DNA of 64,000 nt from Welwitschia mirabilis (Eukaryota; Gnetophyta; Gnetopsida; Welwitschiales): assembly GCA_051453625.1 (NCBI GenBank), contig JBOZIK010000001.1, positions 280,745,269-280,809,268 on the forward strand. Reading direction: 5' to 3'. Below, piece after piece: positions 38,001 through 49,062 of this stretch. The notes under the pieces are model-generated. The model did no database searches. It was not told where the DNA came from and saw only the letters and a program-made list of their open reading frames with translations. The position numbers and the translations under genes are program-made. How positions within the stretch are numbered: the first letter of the stretch is position 1; each line of letters begins with the position of its first letter.

Positions 38001-39531
38001 AAGACAAGACATTAAATAGATTGTTAAGGACTGAAGACAACTTCAGATGAGTTGAGCTCTTCTCGTTGGAAAAAGAAATTTACCTTTCGATCCTGCTAAT
38101 GTTTTTGCAATCTTATCAAGAACATTGCTTCATAACTCTTTCTTCACTCTTCGTATAAAAGAGGAATATGTAAAACCTTGTTACACTTCTGTTTTCTCTA
38201 TTTTTATATCTCTCTAGTTTTTTGGGTTTAGTTAGTATGTGCGTTTACTAAAATTTACATAATATTTGAAGTTGTTGTTTAGTATCATATGTGAGAAATC
38301 TTATCAGTGTCTTGCTTACAAAATCTTGTGTGTTATTTGTTGTGCGTTTCTTATTCACTTGTATAGCCTCCAACTATGAATCACAATAGTCTCCAGGTGC
38401 AACCGTGAAAGCCTTGTTGGGTATGATATTAAGAATTTTCATGAATAAGCTTCTAGTAATTGATAAAGATGCAAAAGAATACTTTGGAGTGTCCTCTATG
38501 GCTAGAGTTTCCCAAAATGGTAAGACATTTTCTTTGTTGGCTCCATGATGTTTGGGGCAGTGGTAGCCTAACCAACCAAGGCACTTGAAGTGATCAGACT
38601 TGTACGGTGTAGGATTCAGGATGTTTAGTTTTCAAGGGAATCCACATTCATGGCTTTTTTTGTGTTTTAAATTTGAAATTTAAGAAACATGGGAATACAT
38701 ATTGTAATTTTGAACATTATGTCTGGAATATGCATTGTCTTGCATGTTCATTTCCAATGTTCCATAGTGGAATCTTTGTGGGAAACCAGTTTTTGTTCTT
38801 GGAGATTTATATTTTTGATTTTAGGAAGTTTGAATTTTTGATATCCATTTGAAATTTTGTTTGAATCATTCTTTTGCAGATGTAGTGACATTTTAAAATG
38901 TTTAATCATTGCAGTTGCATCATGAAGCAAGTGATTAGTTCTTTGATTAATGTCAAATTTTGTCTCAGCTTTAATGCAGTGGCAACATTTGAAAAGTTTA
39001 AAATTTATTGTGTGCTTAAAGACTTACGAAGCAAGTAAAACTGTTTTGATAAAGTGGTTATTTAATCAATAATTTTTTATTGTTTATGTTTCTTGTTGGC
39101 TTAAAAAGTTTAGGCCATTAGTAAATCTTGTTTGGGGATGGAAGTGTTTTAAGGGTCTTTTTCTTTCCTTTTTAATGTGGGAAACGACAGAGGGATATTG
39201 CATAATAGTCATGTCAATATCATAATTGAATTACAGAATGCAAAATTATAGTTTCCCAGGGGTTAAATATGGTTCCACATCCTGGCACAAGTAGAGGTAT
39301 TAGTTTGAATTCTTCCTTTCGTTGCAAATACCTGATAATTGTTTTCTGTGGTCACTACAATATGCCATCAGAGGACTCTTTTCTTAATACTTTGCCACCT
39401 TATAGTAGTATTTGAGACGATGCTTGAATATTTTTACCTCTTAGGAGCTTTTTTAATCTCAAGGAGAAATTTGGAGACAAAAGATCAGAGTTCTCATCCT
39501 TCATAACAGACACATATTTTTGATTTGCTCA
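38001..39531. other. Upstream region of the kinase gene, no feature recognised
   Basis: Moderately AT-rich DNA between the LINE relic and the kinase start codon. Acceptor-like sites (TTACCTCTTAG near 39,444 and TTCATAACAG near 39,510) lie shortly before the ATG and could receive an upstream untranslated exon. Confidence 0.4.
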
Positions 39532-40669
39532 ATGGGACGGACAAGCAATTTCGGAAGACGTGTGAAGATATTTGCGCTTGCCTTTACAGTCTACTTTGAT
39601 TATAAGGTTATCTTCAAAACGTTAATGATAAAAATATTTTCTCCCCTTAAATGATCCTTATGTCATAATTGCCATTTGTTTTGTTCACAGATAATTGAGA
39701 AAAAAGAAAAATGGGTTAGAAAGGAGAAAAGAGATGACTTGTGGAACAAAGCCCATGAACGGAATTCGAAGCGCCTGCTCACAGCAATAACTGAATTAAA
39801 AGGACTGTGGGTTAAGCTTGGCCAGTACCTTTCAACACGTGCTGATGTGCTGCCCAATGCCTATATAGACTGTCTTAGGCTATTGCAGGATTCTCTTCCA
39901 CCACGCCCTCTGTCAGAGGTTGTTATAGTTAGTCTGTTAGTCCTTTGTCAAAATTACTTTCTGATTTAATTGTTAATAACACATTAGACTGCATTTTATT
40001 TGTGTGTGGATCATTGTTATATCTACCTTAGCTACTAAATTTGATGAAGTACTGTTCTCAAATGATTAATTATTGGTGCTGCATGCAGGTTTATGAGACC
40101 ATAAAAAATGAGATGGGTAAGGAAATAGACGAAATATTCACATCTTTTGATGAAACACCACTTGCTGCCGCTTCAGTAAGACATCCATCCTGGTGAACTT
40201 AATAATGGAATGCTTCTAAATACATAAGTCATTTCATCACTGCAAAACAAATTCAATAATAAATAATGGCAAATGCCCATGATTGTTCAATACCATTTAC
40301 TTTTGCTTCATTTGATTATTGAATTTGATGAAAACAGATTGCCCAAGTTCATCGCAGTTGTTTAAAAAATGGCCGACATGTAGTTGTAAAGGTTCAGCAT
40401 AAAGGCATCAAAGAGATCATCCTTCAGGTTTCAATTTTCTATCTTTGTATGTTCAATCACAAAAATATTTGCCCAGAAGTTTAATGTGCCATGGTCTTTT
40501 ACCCCCTGTGTTTTGTTTTCCAATTTTTGCCTGATTCAACAGGACTTGAAAGATGCTAGAAAAATTGTTGAATGGATAGCTTGGGCAGAACCAGAATTTG
40601 ATTTTAGTCCAGTTATCAATGAATGGTGTAATGAAGCTCCTAAAGAGCTTGACTTCAACAGTGAAGCTG
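39532..40669 (+). CDS. ABC1/ADCK-family atypical kinase, first five coding exons (partial)
   Basis: Five exons splice in frame: 39,532-39,606, 39,691-39,918, 40,089-40,175, 40,338-40,427 and 40,543-40,669, each bounded by GT...AG and together coding about 202 residues. The first three joins and the fourth are phase 0; exon 5 ends in phase 1. Exon 1 gives a short basic and hydrophobic N-terminus (MGRTSNFGRRVKIFALAF). Hallmarks of the ABC1 (UbiB/ADCK) kinase fold follow: VKLGQYLSTRAD (KxGQ motif, residues about 67-70), the alanine-rich loop PLAAASIAQVH across the exon 3/4 join, the VVVKVQ lysine (about 148), and KELDFNSEA (ExD motif, about 195-197). From memory it is closest to the Arabidopsis At5g24810 type, which also has a C-terminal beta-lactamase-like domain. 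That and the rest of the kinase lobe are not in the window. Members act in chloroplasts or mitochondria; the targeting here is unknown. No stop or frameshift is seen, so the gene may be active. Confidence 0.92.
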
Positions 40670-41021
40670 GTACTTTCTTTTCTAGCCCTCCTTTCATAAT
40701 GTCAGGATCAGCACATAAAAGGACTATGTTATACAAAATAAGTTTCTGGCTTGTTCCTTAACTGCATACTTAGAAGCTGACATACGAAATGCTTGACTAG
40801 AATATTTGATGTCAATATATCTCATTAGTGGATAATTGATGAAACACGTAAGATGCTTGCATCCTGGATCCTGACAAATTTGTGTTAGGTTCTTATAAAA
40901 TATACCTAGCTTGAATGTTTGAGGTAATATTATGCTAACTACTGACAATGTTGATCATAAGCTTGTCTGATGATTGAACCTCATTATAATGTGAAGCCTT
41001 ATGCTTGTTACCTTTTAGTAA
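40670..41021 (+). other. Start of intron 5 of the kinase gene
   Basis: The exon 5 donor reads GAAGCTG|GTACTT. The family continues with E-N-T-R, so the next exon should begin AA-AAT-like after an AG. I found no such exon up to 64,000. Confidence 0.6.
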
Positions 41022-41384
41022 TGTTATATCCCAGCATTGATACTGTTAAATGTTTTAGAGGTGGTGATGTTATGAAATCATCTTGGGTAATAAAATTATG
41101 TTATGCTAAAACCCAGATAGGTCTAGAGGTTTCTAGAGAGTTCTACAATTGCTTTTTCTATACCTCTCTGCTTGCTTCTCAAGATTTATTCCTATAAGAG
41201 AGTGAAACCCTCAAGTTGAAGCTTGATGCTTGGTGGCTTGTAATTTCTGAATCTAATCTTATAATAAGAGTTCTACACTACTCTCTTGTGGCTGTAGTCT
41301 AAAAAGAGGTTGAACCACATAAAATCTTCTTATGCCTTCTTTATGTTTTTTGTTTTCATTATTCTGCTGTTGCTATTTTTCTCA
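41022..41384 (+). mobile_element. Copia LTR (about 0.36 kb), probably 5' LTR of a decayed element
   Basis: The sequence starts TGTTATATCCCAGC and ends TTTCTCATTA just before a primer-binding site. The stretch AGAGGTTGAACCACATAAAA followed by TCTTCTTATGCCTTC (about 41,307-41,340) is typical of the R/U5 part of copia LTRs. No gag is recognisable after it. The left boundary is tentative. Confidence 0.5.
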
Positions 41385-41389
41385 TTAAT

Positions 41390-41401
41390 TGGTATCAAGA
41401 C
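41390..41401 (+). other. Primer-binding site, initiator-Met tRNA type
   Basis: TGGTATCAAGAC is a near match to the usual copia primer-binding site TGGTATCAGAGC, complementary to the 3' part of initiator methionine tRNA. It lies just downstream of the LTR end, as expected for a plus-strand element. Confidence 0.65.
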
Positions 41402-42156
41402 AAGGGTTGCAGAACCCTTAGTTTTGACACTTAATTTAAGTAGCCATTTCTGGTGAGCAAAGTAGTGAAGGTGGAGACTGTTAGATAAATTCACATTGAT
41501 GTCATGAAACAATAATTTATTTTTGTCAAGTCTGACATGTTTCAGCTATGCTTCATATGTTGAAGAAACAGTGAGTTTCACAAAGAATTCCATTGGTATT
41601 CTGATCTTGTTTTCACCAATCAAAAGTTCCTTATTTCTTGATATTGGGTCAATTGCATACAAATGGGAGGCATCATGTCTGTAAGCCATTTTATCTCAAT
41701 TAAAATTTCAGATCATGTTGACTAGATCCCTTGTCAGGTAGGCAGGACAATTTGTAGTTTTGACAGTGCAGAAGATTGGATTGACTGCATTGCCTCTCTG
41801 GTTGACCAAGTCAACACTATAGTCAAATTTTCAATTTGCAATCTTGCTTGTTTGCAACTCAAATATGGCCGGGTGGAGCTTCTTCCTTCTAGAGAGCCTC
41901 ACCTATATTCCCTAGAATGAGTAGAGAATCTATATATCATGGTTGTGAAACTCAGACTTGGCACTGGCTTTTCACACTTGGACTCATTGGCCAAAATTGG
42001 TGAAACTTGGCAAAACTCGACTGAAACTTGGGAAGGCCAAAAGAGTTTGGGTTTTCTTACTTTTCTTTTTTTTTTCAAATATTAATGCATTTTCATGCAT
42101 TCAAATAGATATAGAGCATTTTTAAATATTAGACAAGTTTCGGAATACACTACATT

Positions 42157-42391
42157 CAATGATTAAAATATCACGACATGTCGCCAAATTGAAAATGTCT
42201 TTAAGTCGGCCGACATTTTCAGTTGACATTTTGAAAAAGTCGGCGACATTTCTGACATTTCTGACCTTTTGTTAACATATTGCTGACTTTTTCAAAATGT
42301 CTCACACAGGTACCGTTAAAGCTGTTTTCTGGGGAAAAAAAACCATTTTCTATGCAACAGACTAGTGAACAGTGAGAAAAATTGAGGGAAA
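42157..42391 (+). repeat. Hairpin-bearing direct repeat, copy A
   Basis: Shares most of its 235 bases with copy B at 43,106-43,369. It contains the palindrome GTCGGCCGAC (42,205-42,214) and an inverted repeat, GACATTTTGAAAAAGTCGGC (42,225-42,244) pairing with 42,282-42,301 at 19 of 20 positions across a 37-base loop. It runs into a 100-base gap. Confidence 0.85.
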
Positions 42392-42491
42392 NNNNNNNNN
42401 NNNNNNNNNNNNNNNNNNNNNNNNNNNNNNNNNNNNNNNNNNNNNNNNNNNNNNNNNNNNNNNNNNNNNNNNNNNNNNNNNNNNNNNNNNN
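42392..42491. other. Assembly gap (100 N)
   Basis: It lies at the end of direct repeat copy A. The assembler may have failed here because of the repeat. Confidence 0.99.
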
Positions 42492-42499
42492 TCTTTTTC

Positions 42500-43140
42500 T
42501 TTATAAATTTCAAGTGTGATTTGTGGTAAGGGGTGAAAAGTAGAAGGGCCCTTTTCAGGTGGTTAAACGCTTTCATTAATCTGTGTACCACTTCTAAGTG
42601 AGATAGTGTTGACACTCTTAGCCTCACCTAGTTTAACTATATTCGCTTTGAGCTGGGAACACATTGGGCTGGAAGTCTATGCTTCTCTCTTTTGTTAACA
42701 GTAGTGGGTATGTGGGTGGTAATTTGAGAGGATTCATTTATTCCTTGCTCTAGACATTGAAGGGTGTTGGCTGTCTGTAAATTTATTTTGGATTGTTTGT
42801 TGTTTGTAGCCATTTGAGCTTCCGTAACTTGTTTCAAAGTGTCCTGTAGTGACTTGTTTGAAGGTTGATTGGGTGGTTGTGTCTGTGAGGTAGATGCTTC
42901 ATTTTTTGGAGTTTTCATAAAAAACCATGGTGGTTTCTCCAACTTGGGTTTTAAAAGTCTTCATAGGGAAATGATTGTTTCTGTAATTGTGGTTGTCCCA
43001 AGAAGGATTTCCAAGCTTTTATGATGTTTACTTGTTTAGTCACTACCTTTTTATAAAAGGGGTTAGAGGGACACTCATCACTTTCATGTTCATCATAAGT
43101 ACAAACAATGATTAAAATGTCAAGACATGTCACCAAAAAA
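42500..43140 (-). pseudogene. Ty3/gypsy (Athila-like) gag fragment
   Basis: Two minus-strand frames read in order. The first (42,951-43,136) contains CTYDEHESDECPSNPFYKK, a decayed zinc-knuckle-like segment, then a G-Q-P-Q stretch. The second (42,637-42,942) contains KPPWFFMKTPKNEAS, then a glutamine/asparagine-rich linker ending in LPAQCVPSSK. This is the arrangement of the C-terminal gag of Athila-type gypsy elements (W-R-N-H-P-N-F, then N-L-E-x-Q-x-G-Q, then L-P-S). No pol is attached. It is enclosed by the two hairpin-bearing direct repeats, which suggests capture by, or insertion into, that element. Confidence 0.55.
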
Positions 43141-43369
43141 GGGCGACATGTTGCCCTTTTTTAAAATTGAAAATGTCCTTAAGTCGGCCGACATTTTTAG
43201 TCGACATTTTGAAAAAGTTGGTGACATTTCTGACATTTTTGACTTTTTACCAACATATTGCCGACTTTTTCAAAATGTCTCACACAGGTATCGTTAAAAC
43301 TGTTTTTTGGCCAAAGAAACCATTTTTTGTGTCATAGCCCACTGAACAACGAGAAAAATTGAGGGGAAA
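43106..43369 (+). repeat. Hairpin-bearing direct repeat, copy B
   Basis: Homologous to copy A, with GTCGGCCGAC at 43,183-43,192 and inverted arms at 43,203-43,222 and 43,260-43,279 (18 of 20). It carries about 28 extra bases (43,135-43,162) forming a near-perfect palindrome with A6-GGGC and GCCC-T6 arms, absent from copy A. Confidence 0.85.
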
Positions 43370-44270
43370 AATCACAATTTTCCTATGCAAAATCCATTTT
43401 TGCTAGTAGAGCATTGATTGATTGCACATCTTATTAAATTAATAAGCTTTGCATTTTTTTGAGAAAAACAATTGCTGACATTTTGCGCTGACATATTGCA
43501 GACACAGTGGCAACATGTCTCCTCGCCACGACTTTTTGACTTTACTAACATTTTAATTTGCCGACATTTTACTCATTGACTACATTGATAAAAACCATAA
43601 CAAATATGTGTGTTAAAACTTGTCATTATAAGTTACATTTTCTATGTTTCATCATTTTTTTGAAAACATTTGCAACTTCTAAAGATATACAATGTTGCAT
43701 AACTACTATGAATATAAAAAAACACAATGAGGCATTAAGCCAAGTAAACAACAAAATGTTTTCTTCGTAATAAAAAATACAAAGACATGGAACTATGTAT
43801 AAAACTGCCAAATACACAATATAATAGCAGAAAAAGAGAAAGAGCATGGAAGAAACAAAATCAAAAGCCCTTTAGTCCTTCACGATGTGTCACTATCGCT
43901 ATTGTAGTCGATGTTCGATGCAACAAAAAAGCAAGTTGAAAGCCCATTTACATTGTCTATGTAGGGCCTATGTCAATTTATTTTTAATGTTATTAAAAAG
44001 TTCATGTTTTCTAATTGTATTTGGGGATTTTCTTCCTTTTTGTTTTTCTATTCTGTGGGCTTTTCTTAAAAAAACATATAGATTAGTTCGTGAATCATAG
44101 ACTTACCAAACATGTTGGACTCGTCAACCTCGTTGATTTTGGCAATTCTAGTTATTTTGATGAATCTAGAATTACTGAACTCAACTAGAGAGTTCTTGCT
44201 TGCAAACTTGTTGTAGCTGCCAGACTTGGAGAGTTTGGACAGACTCATGGAGAGTCTGGTAACATTGCTA

Positions 44271-45229
44271 TGTATACACTTCTATTGGACTTGGAAAAGG
44301 TCACCAATCCTTTTCTCATTTGATTTTCTATCTTACTGTGAAACTGCATTTGTGTAATCTGAGCATTGAGGTTTTTTCCTGGGGCTTCTTAATTGAATGA
44401 ATTAGAGCAATTAAGTCTTGCCCTATCACTCCTCCTCTTGTTGATTTATAGGTTGAGACTTAGCTAGAAAAGTCCATTTGTAAAGGTTTGAAGTGAATTT
44501 GAGAAAACTTTGATTGGTGATAACAGAGATTTGGAAAAGCTTGAGTTCTTGAATATCCTATGAGAGTGGACACAAGGTTTATCATGAACCACTATAAATT
44601 CTGTTTTTGAGATGTTTCATTGTGCTTATTTTGATGATTTTAAGTTGCACAGATAACATTGTCAAATTAGCATAAATATTCATTTCATTGTTAATATTAG
44701 ATTTGATATGTTCTTAGAAATATTAATTTTAGGGTTGAGGTGAATTCTATTAACTCTTTTTATACCCCATTGGAGGGTTGTTTAGATCCCCCAAAGAAAA
44801 GTGAGCAAAGTATAGTAGATTATCAAAGAAGAGGAGCTATATTGGGTAGCATAGCATAGTGAGCCATAAGGACACACGCACACAAAGTACTTGTGTTCAA
44901 AATGTTTGTGATGTTTGTAGAATTAGATGTCGACTTTCATACAATCAAGTCACAACATTTGTACAATTATGCATTTTGTATAATTATCTTTAGCTGTTTG
45001 TCTGTGCTTTTTGGTGGCAGTGAAATGGGTATGGACAATTGAGTGAGGGTGCCTAGAAGATCTTAATGGAAGACCTTCTATAGTAGACTGAAAAATGGTA
45101 CTTAAGAAGGTGGTTGATGGAAATGTTGAGTTTAGCATGTCTAATATTGATTGGACAAAATATGTGCCTAAGAGCAAATGGACGAATTAAATTTGAAGGC
45201 ACTCTTCCTTATGAGACCCTCTATTTATC
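44271..45229. other. Unassigned DNA ending in an A14 run
   Basis: No gene is recognised. The A14 run at 45,230-45,243 follows sequence that could be a short retroposed unit (for example a processed RNA copy), but I found neither a parent gene nor a target-site duplication. Confidence 0.35.
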
Positions 45230-45243
45230 AAAAAAAAAAAAAA
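45230..45243 (+). repeat. A14 homopolymer, possible retroposon tail
   Basis: Fourteen A residues follow ...CTATTTATC. It may be the 3' tail of a retroposed sequence or a simple homopolymer. Confidence 0.6.
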
Positions 45244-45463
45244 CAATGATGCTTTTCATTTTCATTTAGTTTAGATTATGTAATCTTATTCATAAATGGA
45301 TGGACTAAGAAGTATACAATTCCAATGTTTCTATCACTAGATTATGGAGATTGTAGTACTAAGGTCTTCACATATTTTGTTATGCATGTTACTCCCTATT
45401 TGTTCTTTGGATTTTTACATTTTGTTAAGAGTACTTGAAATATATATTCTTTTGTTATGTGCA

Positions 45464-45473
45464 TCTCTCTCTC

Positions 45474-45526
<53 letters not shown>

Positions 45527-45538
45527 GTCTCTCTGTCT
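45464..45538. repeat. (CT)n microsatellite
   Basis: About 75 bases of CT dinucleotides with a few G or T interruptions. It creates an artefactual LSLSLS open reading frame across 45,344-45,631. Confidence 0.98.
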
Positions 45539-48500
45539 TTTGGTTATGTTATCATAATTTTCTTACACAACCATCTTTGTTCTCTTGATGCTTCCTTTAT
45601 TAATCGCTTCAGGAAGCATCATGACTTTTGAGCTTTGTGAGTTATTGTAAGTACATAACTAATTCTTTGTTATACCTAGCCAATCTATGTTCTCAGTACA
45701 TGAGTTGTGTGCTCCCTTTTTGGTTGTATACCTCCATAAAAAGATGTTTCAATTGATTTGTAGTTAGGATAATTTGCTTTATTCACCTGCTTGAGTTAAA
45801 TATCTACTTAGATTGGATACAATACCTCCATGTCTTCCAACACACTGGTTCAAACTTAAGTTCTAACTTAGTAGAGTTATTATTATTTAGTCTAATCTTG
45901 TTTTTGTTTCTTTCTTGGGTTTTGCCAATTAGAGGCTTGGCATGAAATGAGTTTTAGGTGGGTCATCAAATTTTGTTGGGTATATTTAACACCTTGACTG
46001 CTTGCTTCCTTTTTCTTTGTAAGAATGTGTGTGTGAAGATTTTGCTTTTGACCTTCTTTTCTCCCTTTCACAAACTTGTCTTCTTCTCTATAGTGATGGT
46101 AGTGACATTCATGCTTTAGGTTCATCCATATTTAAATTTCGCGATAAGAACATTCTTTCTACTTGTCACTTTCCGTAAGAAATCTCATTTCACATTAAGG
46201 TATGATATGTTGTTGATGCTTATCTATAATTGGATATTTATATCTTGACAAGCAAAATGTAGCTTATGTCACTTACATGCTTCTCAATGTGATGCTCATA
46301 AGCATTTCTTATTTACAGAGTTGTCATTGCCATCATAATTACATGTACATGGCTCTTAATGATAATTATTAGCCATATACTTATATATTTGCTCCTTTTA
46401 CTTGGTAAGCTTTTTTCATGTCCTATAGGATTATATTTACAAACTTGTAGAGTTTGTTTTTCCTTTGTTCTAAGCTTGATTGTTTTGCTTGCAAACATTT
46501 GCCCAGATCTTTGTGCATTGAGGATTTTCTTTATGTAAGGAAGAAGCTTTTGCAAATAGTTTTTGTATTGGGGATCTTCATTGTTTATTTCTTTGTTGAA
46601 GTATATTTTTCATTTTTATGTGTTTTAGGGGTGCTTTCTGTTAGATTTTTAAGTAGTTCATTTCTTTTGCTTGTCAAATCAAAATCTGTTAGTCATTCCA
46701 TTGTCTTAAGGACTAATCAATGGTATAAGTTTTATAGTATTGACTTTAATTAGATAGGTGATGCAAAGACACAAGACTCATGTAAATCTTCTAATGGAGC
46801 AAAAGCAATAGAAACATTCAACTTTATTCACCAAAATTGAGAGATTTACAAGTTTCACTATAGATCAAGTTGATGTAAATGGATTTTTGCAACAAGTGGA
46901 AAGGTAAAGAAGACAAAGAGTTGGATATAGAACAACATCTCCCAACAAATTGATTAGTTCTTCCTTTGTTTGGAGATTTGAAGTGTCTATGATAATTGTT
47001 AATCTTATGCTTATTGGCTTTGTCTTCACAAGAGATATTTCTAATGGTCTTGCTTGTTCAAATTCCCTTAGAGCCTTGGTATCTTCATAGCTACTTTGGA
47101 TGTTATTGCTTGCTTTGGTTCCCATGGTTGCTTTGTCAACTTCAGATTTCTATATTTTTGTTCTTTTATTGCTTATCTTTTTGTATCTCCAACTTTTGAT
47201 GTTTTCAACTCCCCATATCTAAAGAATTACTTCGGCTTGGGGGGAAATGGTGTCAAATGTTCAAATCATTTTTCCTAAAAGCATGTTCTGCTCCACATTA
47301 TAATGCGGATGTGGGATCGAGCCACCTCATTAGTATGATCATTTGAACATTCTCTAGAGGGTAATGCCTTATGAAGAAACATGCAAGCTAGGACTACATA
47401 CAACCTTTGCATCAAAATGGGGCTCCTAAAGGAATGATGTTTCCCTTTAGGCAAGGAAAGTTGATTATATATGCATAAGTTTCAATTTTAAGGAATGTGA
47501 TGTGTAATGCCTAAGAAGTTTTGGATAATACTGAAACATGTGTGAATGTTTTAGTTTATTAATAAAAATATCAAATGTTTTTAAATACAAAAATCATTCT
47601 CCAGCCATTTTGCATGATTGGAACTTATGTTGAAAGGGTTCCGAGGCTCTAAAAATGATAGACCTTTTTTTATATTATGCTTTTGTGTATCATGATTTTA
47701 TCTTCAATGCTTATTAGGGGAAACTATTTTTGGATTTTGACTATCTTTTAGTGAATTGGAAGAAAGAAGGATTACAAAAGCTAGAGTTTTTATATGGTCT
47801 AGAAGACAAGACTTGGTAAATTCTAAAACAAAGGACATAAATATGACATATACTCAGACACATCAAAATATTTGTAGGGTTATTGAAAAGGAAATGGGTA
47901 CTTGCCATGGGAAGCATCTCATGAACTTTGATAAATGACTAAAGCATCTCATGAACTTTGATAAATGACTAACTTTATCATGATACAAATATAAGTTATT
48001 TATGCACTTTATTTTCTAGACTTTGGACTGTACATTGCACAAATATCTTATGGTTATCAAATATGATTATTTTCATGCTTATTATCATTATTATAAGTAT
48101 TCCTTTGTTTTGAAATTTGAATTATTTGTAGTTTTGCACAATGTTATGATGACAAACCCTACGACCTCCTAGGAACTTCTAGCAGAAAATGTTACCACAA
48201 GGACCAGTGAGGAGAAGGGATGATAGTAGTCTTTTATTTTATTATTCCTTGTGTTTTATCATCTACAAGGCCTTAGAATCATAATAATAGGGGATAATTT
48301 AAGACAAAATAGACATACCAAATCTGAGAAGAGTGAGTAGGTCTAGTGGGATGTAAGAGTCCATCTACATGTGTCCTACAAGACTAATTGAATGGGCTTG
48401 GCACATCGTGTAGTTGTTTTGACCCATATTTATAAGTTGTGAGCTTTGATGTCTTGGGTTCAAGCTATATGATGTGTGGGTTGGCTTGTGTTTCTATCCA

Positions 48501-49062
48501 TGTGTTGAAGACACGCCTAATACGGACTTTAGTGTCTTGGATATGAATCATAGGCAAGACCCAGACTTGTGTTGGCCACCACTCGAGTCGATAGGAACCA
48601 TCCATGAGTTTTGATTAAGTTAAGCCAATCAATGACCTTGCTGAGAATGGTATGATTCCCCATGATTTAACTTCTTTGGGGGGACACTAATTGCATGATT
48701 AAAATTTCATTGAGGAATAACATATTTCACAATTAAATGTGTAATTTATAAATCAAGGATGTGGTAAGTAGAATAAGTGACATGCCACGGTAAGAAATAG
48801 GTTTTTCATTGTATTGAGTTCATTTGTTGTCCTCTATTTGCTACATGCATGTTGTCTAGCATTATTATTTTCCTCAAATCAGCTTGGGAACTTGAGACAG
48901 TAATAACTAGGAGAGTCTACATAGAGTTGTTTCCAAGATGGGATCCTGGTTGTGGAAATTTTAGGAGGGCATTTAGAAGTTTGGTCATGACTAAGTTTTG
49001 AACCCTAGTAGTGTTCTTCAAGTAAAGTCCTAGGTATCACATGGCTTGGAAAGGTTTATACA
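45539..49062. other. Unassigned AT-rich DNA
   Basis: No credible gene. G-runs such as GGCTTGGGGGGAAATGG (about 47,234) and TTTGGGGGGACAC (about 48,676) resemble retrotransposon polypurine tracts, and the surrounding DNA may be decayed LTR element, but I could not define LTRs. A perfect 30-bp tandem duplication lies at 47,912-47,971. Confidence 0.4.
47912..47971. repeat. Perfect tandem duplication, 2 copies of 30 bp
   Basis: The unit AAGCATCTCATGAACTTTGA plus TAAATGACTA occurs twice with no mismatch. In a region of old, diverged repeats, perfect identity suggests a recent event or an assembly artefact. Confidence 0.95.

Larger units (their letters stand above)
41937..44270. mobile_element. 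Composite repeat element with hairpin-bearing direct repeats
   Basis: The left part (41,940-42,060) is a run of related words (AAACTCAGACTTGGC, ACACTTGGACTCATTGGCC, GAAACTTGGC). The right part (44,100-44,265) is a similar run on the opposite strand (AGACTTGGAGAGTTTGGACA, GACTCATGGAGAGTCTGG). They could be the ends of one DNA-transposon-like element. Inside are two direct repeats (42,157-42,391 and 43,106-43,369) with GTCGGCCGAC palindromes and hairpins, a minus-strand gypsy gag fragment between them, and a further patch of GCCGACATTTT-type words at 43,470-43,575. The flanks CTATATATC and CTATGTATA match at seven of nine bases, weak support for a 9-bp target duplication. I do not recognise the family. 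Confidence 0.45.

Noticed and set aside
45344-45631. 95-codon open frame with a long LSLS repeat
   Set aside because: It is produced by the CT microsatellite and has no other feature.
48168-48200. Candidate kinase exon 6 beginning AAAATGTTACC after a CAG
   Set aside because: The reading does not give the expected E-N-T-R continuation and there is no open frame or donor to support it.
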